Source of the DNA: Phaeoceros laevis
Taxonomy: Eukaryota; Anthocerotophyta; Anthocerotopsida; Notothyladales
Direction: 5' to 3'
DNA length: 38,824 bases
NCBI GenBank assembly: GCA_049999765.1
Contig: JBNGIQ010008426.1
Coordinates: forward strand, 100,807-139,630
How positions within the stretch are numbered: the first letter of the stretch is position 1; each line of letters opens with the position of its first letter. Shown in pieces: positions 31,832-38,824 of the stretch. Both the position numbers and the translations under genes were made by a program. Under the pieces are notes generated by a model. The model worked only from the letters and a program-made list of their open reading frames with translations. It was not told where the DNA came from and ran no database searches.

Positions 31832-34399
31832 ATGGACCTCGCTCTACCGCTGCGTGGAGTCACCTGCTCGACAATTTGGATCTCATCCTCTGTAGCTACG
31901 ACGGGGTCACCGCAGCCTTTAAACATGACACACAAGGCTGTAGTTGGTGCTTCTCTCGCGGAGCTCAGGTCGGTGATTGATGTTCCGGCAGCGAGAATTA
32001 TGGTGGAAGTGGATGACATAGAGAAGCAGTCTTCTGGAAGGAAATGCAGAAATGGAGGCATCATGCAGCCAGAGCAGAATGAGCTTTTTTGGAAACAAGT
32101 CTCTCAAGGACCGACAGGTACCAACGGTGGGAGGGAGTCTCCCCAGTGCGAGTTCAGTCAAGCGAGGTCGCTGCAGCTGCAGAACCAGCAGAAGCATGCT
32201 TGGGTGGACCCAGTGCTACCTAGATGGAATGGTCCACAGGGTTTTGCAATGAGGGCGCCTGCTGGCATTGTAAATAGGTCGACTTCGAGTACCAGGAACA
32301 GCACTGTGGAGGAGCCGCTCTCTGAAACTGTCGAAATGTTGGACCTCTTGGTGCAACGAGGTTCGTTTGTGAGCACCTCACTCTTGTATCGTATCCTCAA
32401 GAGGTGCATGGGAAAAAAAGATCTGGTTCTTGGCAGATGCGTACACGCCCTTGCTCTGAAATGTGGATACGAGTCAAATTCATTCCTGGCCAACCATTTC
32501 ATTTGCATGTATGCTTCTCATGGGTGTTTGGACGAGGCAATGCAGGTCTTCACCAAAGTTGCTGCACCAGATACGCACATGTGGGCCTCCATCGTATTGG
32601 GACATGCTCGAAATGGACAGCCCAGGGAGGCTATAAAACTATACAGGGAGATGCGAGACTCCACTGTAAAGCCAGACAACCATATATTTGTGGCAATTCT
32701 CAAAGCGTGTGCTAGCGCTGGAGACTTGGCTTTGGGCAAGGAAGTCCATGCTCAGATTTTGGAAAGTTCGGATGAGTGTAACATATTTGTCGGCAACTGT
32801 CTGGTGGATATGTATGCCAAATGTGGGAGCTTGAGGGATGCCAGAGCAGTGTTTGATGCATTGCATACAAAGGATGTTGTGACATGGAATGTCATGATCT
32901 CAGGATATGTCCAGCACGGAATGGGTGAAGAAGCCCTCGGCCTATATGCAAGTATGCTGAAGCAGGGTGTTACTTTACCCAGTCGTGTTACATTCACGTC
33001 CCTCCTGAGAGCATGTTCATGCGTGGGAGATGTACATCAGGGAAGGGAGTTGCATTCACAAATCCGTCAAAGAGGCTTAGAAGCTGACCCAGTTGTGGGC
33101 AGCTGCTTGGTAGATATGTATTCAAAATGTGGAAGCTTGCAAGCTGCCCGAAGACTGTTTGACAGAATGCCCACAAAAGATGTGGTCATCTGGACAGCCA
33201 TGATCAGTGGATATGTTCAGCAGGGGCTTGGCCAAGAAGCACTTACTCTATATGCTAGTATGCTACAGAACGGCATCACTCCAGCTGATGGGATTACATT
33301 TGCATGCCTCCTCAAAGCATGTGGGAGTGTCGGAGGGTTGCACCAAGGCAAGCAGCTCCATGCTCAGATTGAGGAAAGTGGACTGGTTGGTCATGTGTTA
33401 CTGGGCAACTGCTTAGTGGACATGTATGCAAAATGCGGGAGCTTAGAGGATGCCCGCAGAGTGTTTAACAGCTTGCCTACAAGAGACGTAGTGACGTGGA
33501 CCACTTTGTTGAACGGCTACGCCCAGCACAGTGATTGCCAAATGGCAATCCAGTGTTTTGAAGAAATGCGGCAACAAGGTATTCACCCTAATGGTACTAC
33601 TTTTATCTGCCTCCTTGTCGCATGCAGCCACGAGGGCCTCGTGAATGAAGGCCAGCACTATTTTCGAGTCATGGTGGAGGATTATGGGATTGCGCCTACT
33701 GCATACCACTATACTTGCATGGTTGATCTCCTTGGTCGGTCAGGCTGTCTCAATGAGGCAGAAAGTATGTTGCGGTCGATGCCTTTTGAGAATGATGTAG
33801 TTGGCTGGACATCTTTGCTTAGTGCCTGCAAAAGCCATGGTGACGTGGAACGAGGAAGGCGATGTTTTGATCATCTTGTGGCAATGGAACCTGAAATTTC
33901 GAGTTCCTATGTGCTTTTGGCCAACATCTATGCCAGTACAGGGAGGTGGATCGATGTAGATACGATGGAAAGTTTGAGAAAGTCAGCAGGTGCTAAGAAG
34001 AAGCCCGGAAAGGCCTTTATCGAAGTGAAGAAAACAGTTCATGAGTTCACAGTGGGAGAAGAAAGGACTGACATTTCATTCAAGTCGGGTAGCATGAATA
34101 TGATGCTGAAGGGTGAGGGCCATGTGCCACACACGGAGTTGGTACTGAAAGCTGTGGCGAACAACGAAAAAGAAGGTGCATTATGCGGACATGCTGAGAA
34201 ACTGGCATTGGCATATGGTCTCCTGAACACTGCAGGTGGCACACCTTTGCTGGTTACGAAGAATCTTAGAATGTGCAATGACTGCCACAGTGCCACCAAG
34301 GTCATGTCAAGGCTTGAAAAGCGAGATATTGTTGTGAGAGATTCGAGCCGGGTGCACCGCTTTGTGAACGGATCCTGCTCCTGTCGGGATCGACATTGA
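31832..34399 (+). CDS. PLS-class PPR protein with DYW:KP-like deaminase domain (candidate U-to-C RNA editing factor)
   Basis: Single exon, 855 aa. PPR-DYW proteins bind one or a few organelle transcripts and edit a base just 3' of the bound site. After about 180 poorly conserved N-terminal residues (targeting presumed) come about 14 repeats in L-S-P-L-S-P order, then L2, S2 and E1/E2-like motifs (to about 720). The catalytic domain keeps HAE (787-789), CNDC (815-818) and CSC (849-851), i.e. both zinc sites of the DYW deaminase. Two segments depart from the canonical form: the PG box, normally PGxSWIEV, is KPGKAFIEV (724-732), and the C-terminal tripeptide is DRH rather than DYW. The segment between them (GEERTDISFKSGSMN) is also unlike the usual SHPxxxxIY. 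From memory, KP at this box with altered ends such as DRH or GRP defines the DYW:KP subclass of hornworts, ferns and some lycophytes, which edits U to C. No frameshift is apparent. Confidence 0.93.
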   Translation: MDLALPLRGVTCSTIWISSSVATTGSPQPLNMTHKAVVGASLAELRSVIDVPAARIMVEVDDIEKQSSGRKCRNGGIMQPEQNELFWKQVSQGPTGTNGGRESPQCEFSQARSLQLQNQQKHAWVDPVLPRWNGPQGFAMRAPAGIVNRSTSSTRNSTVEEPLSETVEMLDLLVQRGSFVSTSLLYRILKRCMGKKDLVLGRCVHALALKCGYESNSFLANHFICMYASHGCLDEAMQVFTKVAAPDTHMWASIVLGHARNGQPREAIKLYREMRDSTVKPDNHIFVAILKACASAGDLALGKEVHAQILESSDECNIFVGNCLVDMYAKCGSLRDARAVFDALHTKDVVTWNVMISGYVQHGMGEEALGLYASMLKQGVTLPSRVTFTSLLRACSCVGDVHQGRELHSQIRQRGLEADPVVGSCLVDMYSKCGSLQAARRLFDRMPTKDVVIWTAMISGYVQQGLGQEALTLYASMLQNGITPADGITFACLLKACGSVGGLHQGKQLHAQIEESGLVGHVLLGNCLVDMYAKCGSLEDARRVFNSLPTRDVVTWTTLLNGYAQHSDCQMAIQCFEEMRQQGIHPNGTTFICLLVACSHEGLVNEGQHYFRVMVEDYGIAPTAYHYTCMVDLLGRSGCLNEAESMLRSMPFENDVVGWTSLLSACKSHGDVERGRRCFDHLVAMEPEISSSYVLLANIYASTGRWIDVDTMESLRKSAGAKKKPGKAFIEVKKTVHEFTVGEERTDISFKSGSMNMMLKGEGHVPHTELVLKAVANNEKEGALCGHAEKLALAYGLLNTAGGTPLLVTKNLRMCNDCHSATKVMSRLEKRDIVVRDSSRVHRFVNGSCSCRDRH

Positions 34400-34709
34400 C
34401 AAAATGGGCAACCTTGGGGTTTGAAGTGTTTAGGTACATCATTAGATTTGTAAACGTCACTACTGGTTGCCACGGTTGACTGTCACAAGTGCATCGAACT
34501 CGAAAACATGTTATTGAGTTCGATGCACTTCCTACAGACAGCTCACCTTCAGGGACGACACATGTCAAAAGCCCATTTCATGAATGAGGCCAATCTTGCA
34601 AACAAAAATCAGAGACGCATTCACGTACTAGGTGATGAAGACTCATTCTTGAACAGGGAGGGGTGGAGGAGTGGATGGTGTGCCAGTGGGAGTACAAATC
34701 GAAGCCGTA
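34400..34709. other. Short convergent intergenic region, PPR (+) and DUF7796 (-)
   Basis: Only 310 bp between the two stop codons. The 3' UTRs probably overlap. It contains the strong inverted repeat at 34487-34530. Confidence 0.65.
34487..34530. repeat. Perfect 15-bp inverted repeat with 14-nt loop
   Basis: AAGTGCATCGAACTC at 34487-34501 and its exact complement GAGTTCGATGCACTT at 34516-34530. It sits 88 bp after the PPR stop and 180 bp after (in the minus direction) the DUF7796 stop, so transcripts of both genes could carry the hairpin. It may act in 3'-end formation or be a remnant of a small transposon. Confidence 0.85.
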
Positions 34710-36372
34710 TCATCTTGAAAGCCCAGCACATATGTCCGCCGAGGGAGGAGCCTCCCAAAAAGCCCAATCCCCCTTGAAAGCTTCCAGCCTGCGGATGCAA
34801 TCGTCCAGGGACCTGCTGCTGACGCTGCTGCTGATGCTCCGGAGCTTCCTAGGAACGGCTCGCTTGTAGACGTCCCGCCAGTCCGAGCCCCAGTCCTGTG
34901 TTCCATTACAGAGTCTGACATCGTCCGCCGGCCCGATCCAGCCCCACGTCTTGCCCAAGCTGTCCGCGACCAGCTTGGCCGCAGCACCTTCGAGCTCGGG
35001 AGTGCACGGCCGGCACTTGGCCCCGTTGAGAGGGCCCCCGCTCAAGATGGAGGCCACCGGCACGCCGTATTGGGACGGCGGCCACCCATACTTCCGCCGG
35101 CTCAGCACGCAGAAGGGCAGCTGGCGCAGGTCGTAGGAGACGTTGGACACCGCCAGCTGCAACTTGAAAGCCGTTTCCGAGTTGAGATGCTCATAGCCCG
35201 CGGACCGGATGCGGGGCAGCAGGCTCAGCCTGGCCAGAGCCACCTCGCTGGTGCGTCGGGTGCCCACCCCAAATCTGTCGTTCAGGCCGCCGAACTGGGA
35301 GCCGTAGGGCACCGTGTAGGCCTCTGTGGAGAAGGAGCTGAGAGGTGGGACGGGAGCGTTCCAGAAAGTGTCCACCCTCGTCCTCACAACCCACTCGTAG
35401 CTCACATTCGCTGCATCCTCGTACTTTTTGATCATACTCAAACACCCTTCAACCAGCGAGAAGTACTGCAACAGGCCCTGCATGAACTCACATTGCCAGC
35501 CTTGGTCACCCTAGCCGGGGTAGGAAAGTACTTGCACTTGCACAGAAGACGCAGACAGACAGACAGACAGACCCGTAGCTTTACCTGAAGGCCGTTTGGG
35601 GAGTTGGCCGCGGTGAGCAATCCCTTTGGCGCCTTCGAATCGGGTATGGGCTGAGGGATGAAGATGCGAGCAGCTGCAAGGTTCTTGGCACCACGCAACA
35701 GGGTGAACTTGTGGGAATCCTTGTCCAGCGGTGAGTGCAAGAATACATGGGCATGCTTGTAGACCTCCAAAACATATTTTCTGATGGTCGGCCCTGTCAG
35801 CTCGAAAGCACGAGCACCACCCACCAGGCAGATGGCAACATGCGCCTTGCCTGGGCTGCTGTTACTCTGCCACCAGCCAGCCAGCCAGCAGACAACATCT
35901 CAACGAGCGCTTCTAGATCTGTCAAGCAGGGTTCCAATACTACCAGCCTAGAGAGATTCACACGTATGGAAAAGGAAAAGCAAAGCTGAGGCCGCTTGGA
36001 GAACCGAACCTGTTGCTGCTGCTGCTGCTGCTGCTGTTGTCCATCATCGGCAGCAGCGTTAGTGTCATCAGCCTGCAAGGGTGGGTGAAAATTCCAAGGT
36101 GCTGCAGCTGGTGGGTCGTCATCATCGATATTCCTCACTTCACCATCATCTGCACCGCCCTTGTATTGTTTCCATGGTGCATCTGATGTGGTACTTCCGA
36201 ATGCTGGATCTGGGCCACTGCGCTGCTGCTGCACTGGCCAGGGGCTGATTTGGATATGCACAAGTGCAAATGCTCCTCCAAGGATGATCAACAACGTCAG
36301 TGGTGCCAACCGTCGGACGCTACAGTACAGCGGTTTGTGACTCCTGATGACACTGGTCGGATCGCCTTCCAT
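34710..36372 (-). CDS. DUF7796 family type II membrane protein (glycosyltransferase-like)
   Basis: Three exons in transcript order: 36372-36010, 35866-35585, 35477-34710; 470 aa. Function is not established for this plant family; the topology suggests a Golgi lumenal enzyme. A short basic cytosolic tail is followed by a signal anchor (LAPLTLLIILGGAFALVHIQI, about 23-43). A disordered stalk ends in ten Gln encoded by a CAG/CAA run. The conserved domain begins VAICLVGGARAFELTGP and continues FLHSPLDKD, NSPNGLQ, LLQYFSLVEGCLSMI, WVVRTRVDTFW, YGSQFGGLNDRFGVG, LNSETAFKLQL, PFCVLSRRKYGWPPS and GAKCRPCTPE, all of which I recognise from the plant family. The exon 2 acceptor was chosen at 35867-35868 to keep phase 0. 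Catalytic residues are unknown; the conserved Arg-Thr-Arg-Val-Asp motif is a candidate. Assignment as DUF7796 is from memory. Confidence 0.9.
35550..35573. repeat. (AGAC)n microsatellite in DUF7796 intron 2
   Basis: About six AGAC units close to the donor side of the 107-nt intron 35478-35584. CCAGC pentamers also repeat in the first intron near 35874-35890. Confidence 0.8.
36011..36040 (-). repeat. CAG/CAA trinucleotide repeat coding for poly-Gln
   Basis: Ten consecutive Gln codons at the end of DUF7796 exon 1, directly before the splice donor. Likely length-polymorphic. Confidence 0.85.
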
Positions 36373-37130
36373 GGTCCTCCTAGTAAAGCTGCACTGAAAG
36401 AAGCAGCGCTCATATCGCCAGAATCTTCAAAGTAGCAAGATGGATTTGGGGGCCGCAAAAGCCACTACAATCTACACTCTACGGAGGAGCTAACTCCCTC
36501 AAATGCTGCTACTGCTGCTGCCGATCGGAAAGCACCGAAATATCCATCCGCCTTGCGTTCTTCACCAGCTACCTCCTGCTGGTACCTCTATTTGATCAGG
36601 CGACGCACAAGCAAGCACAGATGACACCCGTGCCAATCCGCGTTAGCGGAAGCTGGCCCAGATCTGGGGAGGACGCACCTGTCTGACGAGCGCGACGGCC
36701 GAAGAAGGAGGAGCTGGGAGGCGGAAAGTCACTGGCATCCCGGTTAGTCCTGCCATTCTGCCAACTGGCCATGGGCCGCATGTCCATGTGGATGCACGTG
36801 CCGCGTGCCGGCATCCATCATCCGTTGTAGTATAGCGTTAACCCATTGGACCATCATTTTTTATTACCAAAAATCTATAGGCCTCTATAAGCCTATCGCC
36901 TAGAGAGATTCTAGTGGGAGTGAGGACGGAACGGACGGGTTGCTGGCGGTCGACCCTTACATTCACATGATGGCCAGGTTACTAGTTATGGATGGACGGA
37001 CAGAAGTTTGGATGGACGAGCTAGGATGAACCGTAGAATAATTGAGCTAGAATCTTAGTTGCGGCCTACGGCGAAAGGTACGTACGTTTTACCACATTTC
37101 GGTACGTTTCCGTTCCATTTCATCTTTTTT
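36373..37130. other. DUF7796 leader/promoter and flanking DNA
   Basis: No gene seen. The left part should contain the leader and promoter of the minus-strand DUF7796 gene. From about 36.85 kb rightward the sequence becomes AT-richer and repeat-like. Confidence 0.5.
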
Positions 37131-37157
37131 AGCTGTCCGTTTCCGAAAAGGGGTATA
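37131..37157. repeat. Dispersed direct repeat, left copy (right copy 37709-37736)
   Basis: AGCYGTCCGTTTCMGAAAAG followed by GGGG occurs on both sides of the LTR-like segment, 578 bp apart, with about three mismatches. The pair may be part of a larger repeat interrupted by the LTR-like sequence. Confidence 0.65.
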
Positions 37158-37169
37158 AGTCACAAGCAC

Positions 37170-37589
37170 TGTAAATTCTAGAAGTTACTTGGGTAACAAG
37201 GTAACTAGGACTTGACTGGAAGTTGTCATGGTGGAGGGAACTCCCATGTTAGTTGCTAAGTTAAGTTCCTAGATTCCTTCTTGAGGATTAGGCCAAGTAT
37301 ATAAAGGACTCTGTCTCTGAGGAGGACAGACAGTCAGTGAGTCTGTCTGGAAGATTGTAAGTCTTCCTCTCATTCTGATCTTCCGGTACTCACGAGGAGC
37401 TGGCCGCGGAAGCCATAGCTCATGTGCGTGAGGCTTGTATCTTGCTCAGTGCAATAAAGAGCAGCGCGTGGGTACGCGTCTGCGAGTCTACCTAGTAGGC
37501 GGGCCATTGGGAGGCCTAGTGTCGTGTCGTTGCTCTAGCTGACTGATTAGAATCTTGGCGTTGATCTTTGATCCTGGCTAATTGCTACA
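37170..37589 (+). mobile_element. LTR-like segment (possible solo LTR or LTR fragment)
   Basis: It begins TGTAAATTCTAG and ends GCTACA (TG...CA), about 420 bp. It has a TATA box (GTATATAAAGG, 37298-37308) followed by a polyadenylation-type AATAAA at 37453-37458, in the order expected for the U3-R-U5 of a Copia-type LTR. Against this, the flanking 5-mers (AGCAC and CCACG) do not match as a target-site duplication, no obvious primer-binding site follows, and no gag/pol is in the window. Boundaries are tentative. Confidence 0.35.
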
Positions 37590-37637
37590 CCACGTGGGGG
37601 AGTCTGATTGGGTTCAGACTTGGGTGTGCGTTACTGT

Positions 37638-37801
37638 ATACCCCTGTTTATAATTTTATATTATGTAGTCATCCTAGGGCTGGCAGGCAGCAGCACGGCG
37701 GGGCATTTAGCCGTCCGTTTCAGAAAAGGGGGAATACCCCTATTTATAATTTTATATAATATAGTCATCCTAGGGCTAGCAGGCAGCACCACGGCAGGGT
37801 A
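37638..37801. repeat. Direct tandem repeat, period 96 bp
   Basis: A full unit at 37638-37733 and a partial unit from 37734 to about 37801 share ATACCCC, TTTATAATTTTATAT, TAGTCATCCTAGGGCT and GCAGGCAGCA with few substitutions. No coding content. Confidence 0.8.
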
Positions 37802-38128
37802 GATGTTCCACCAGCAGGCTTGCGGCCAGCTGCTGGCAGGCGGCGGCGTGATGCAGGCAGGCAGCGTGGGGGCGAAGGCTCCTGGCCAGCTGCTAGGAGC
37901 GCCATGTATCCTGAGGCTGGGATCTTCCAGCAGCCGCAGACGGCGCTCCATGCAGCTGCCCAAACGGACGGAGGGGGAAGCGCCCCAAACTCTACGTGCA
38001 GAGGCGTGCCTCATGGCACAATCTCATGGCACATCTCTTTTGGCCCAAAACGTTTCGGCACCAACTTAACTTTTTTTTATACTCCAATAACCTTGAATTA
38101 ATGTAATCCCATCCCGTGCGTTTCGGAC

Positions 38129-38181
38129 GCGTTTCGAACGCACAGTACGTTCGAAATGCGTTTCGGGCTAACCCGAAACGC
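38129..38181. repeat. Two adjoining hairpins
   Basis: First: GCGTTTCGAACG / CGTTCGAAATGC (38129-38140 and 38148-38159, one mismatch). Second: GCGTTTCGGG, CTAA, CCCGAAACGC (38158-38167 and 38172-38181, perfect 10-bp stem). All arms share the core GCGTTTCG. Confidence 0.8.
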
Positions 38182-38188
38182 GTTTCCC

Positions 38189-38240
38189 GCAACTAAGGAT
38201 AGAATCGTATTTTTTCGTTTCTAATCTACACCTTAGTTGC
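38189..38240. repeat. Inverted repeat with 10-bp arms
   Basis: GCAACTAAGG at 38189-38198 and CCTTAGTTGC at 38231-38240, 32 nt apart. A CTTAGTTGCG copy also occurs near 37052-37061, suggesting a dispersed element terminus. Confidence 0.65.
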
Positions 38241-38382
38241 GTTTGGAAAAAAACATTCAGAACCAGTTTCTGAACGTTTTTGAAGATTTGGATTCCTCTA
38301 TGGAAACAGGATTAGAATGCTTTTAATTTTTTTAATTATATAAAAGTAATTATTAAATTATTAGCTTAGTAAGTTACTACTA

Positions 38383-38454
38383 GTGGTAGCACTACCACTA
38401 CGTGGGCTGGTAGCGCTACCAGTACACGGACTGGCAGCGCGACCGATAGCGCAC
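38383..38454. repeat. Tandem 24-bp units with palindromic cores
   Basis: Three units start at 38383, 38407 and 38431. Cores: GTGGTAGCACTACCAC, CTGGTAGCGCTACCAG (both perfect 16-bp palindromes) and a decayed CTGGCAGCGCGACCGA. Core-to-core period is exactly 24. Confidence 0.85.
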
Positions 38455-38493
38455 GCAACTCGCGCTTGTAGTTCGTGTTGCGAAGTTGCCTCT

Positions 38494-38524
38494 GGCGAAA
38501 TGGAAACGGCATTTCCATTTCGCC
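38494..38524. repeat. Hairpin, 13-bp perfect stem and 5-nt loop
   Basis: GGCGAAATGGAAA, CGGCA, TTTCCATTTCGCC. It lies 40 bp after the 24-bp palindromic array. Confidence 0.88.
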
Positions 38525-38824
38525 GCAAGACGTTTCGCCCTTTTTCAAAGTTTTTTTATTCCTTCCACGAAATTTTCTAAAAAGGCTTAGAAACTCGGAA
38601 ACGCAGAATCGCAGAAATGTAGAAACGGACAGAAACACGTTTACATGTACACCAACTCTACAAAAAATTATCATAATAGATGTAAAAACAAAATTTCTAC
38701 CTTCAATCAAATTTTCTTTAAAGAATATTGATACATATTAAATTTATTAACCTTTTTCCTAGAAATCGGGCAAATTCTGAAGGCAGCATGTCGATAGAGA
38801 AGAAATTGAAATTAACCCTTACAG

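Larger units (their letters stand above)
37802..38824. other. Repeat-rich intergenic sequence to the window end
   Basis: No gene. Apart from the listed inverted repeats the stretch is AT-rich (38.3-38.38 and 38.55-38.82 kb) with CG-rich islands made of GTTTCG-type motifs. Small frames here code only for translations of the repeats. Confidence 0.55.

Noticed and set aside
34380-34399. Frameshift or truncation as the cause of the DRH ending of the PPR protein
   Set aside because: The domain stays aligned up to CSCRD with a stop at the expected place; the change is a substitution of the last two residues, not an indel.
38383-38454. CRISPR-like array
   Set aside because: Three tandem 24-bp units without unique spacers, in a plant nuclear context; it is a minisatellite with palindromic units.

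Overview
The window is plant nuclear DNA: nine protein-coding genes in about 36 kb, followed by 2.4 kb of repeat-rich sequence. Eight of the genes have short GT-AG introns (about 80-270 nt). Two (the PI4K-alpha and PPR genes) are one uninterrupted frame each across the coding region. The families are those of land plants: a plant-type ABCB transporter, a plastid-type NEET protein, a plant-type tyrosylprotein sulfotransferase, plant O-fucosyltransferase, DUF7796 and a PLS-class PPR protein with a DYW-like deaminase domain. Short introns, dense genes, balanced base composition and a PPR-DYW variant that I associate with lineages performing U-to-C organelle RNA editing together suggest a hornwort (Anthoceros-like). 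That taxonomic call is an inference; a fern or lycophyte is less likely given the compactness.

Layout. 63-5325 (+): full-size ABCB transporter, ten coding exons. 7070-8784 (+): 2-oxoglutarate/Fe(II) dioxygenase, four exons. 9773-12058 (+): PDCD2 homologue, nine exons. 12059-15977: long non-coding stretch with a 100-N gap, ending in the leader of 15978-18359 (+): Golgi-type O-fucosyltransferase, six exons. 19021-19404: a tRNA-derived SINE with 17-bp target-site duplications, an internal minisatellite and a 10-N gap, lying just upstream of 19670-20294 (+): two-exon NEET [2Fe-2S] protein. 21120-27389 (-): intronless PI4-kinase alpha of 2089 aa. 28163-31043 (-): tyrosylprotein sulfotransferase, ten exons. 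31832-34399 (+): PPR-DYW protein. 34710-36372 (-): DUF7796 type II membrane protein, three exons. 36373-38824: an LTR-like segment, a 96-bp direct repeat and a dense cluster of palindromes.

The genes do not form a pathway. Three of them (O-fucosyltransferase, sulfotransferase, DUF7796) look like secretory-pathway enzymes or membrane proteins, two (ABCB, PI4K-alpha) belong at the plasma membrane, and three (NEET, probably the dioxygenase, PPR) look organelle-targeted. The clustering looks incidental.

The most interesting item is the PPR protein. It keeps the cytidine-deaminase-like HAE and CxxC zinc ligands, but its PG box reads KPGKAFIEV and it ends in DRH instead of DYW. These are hallmarks, as I recall them, of the DYW:KP subclass implicated in reverse (U-to-C) RNA editing. 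Exon coordinates below were derived by hand from GT/AG sites, reading-frame phase and remembered family conservation; all phases close exactly.
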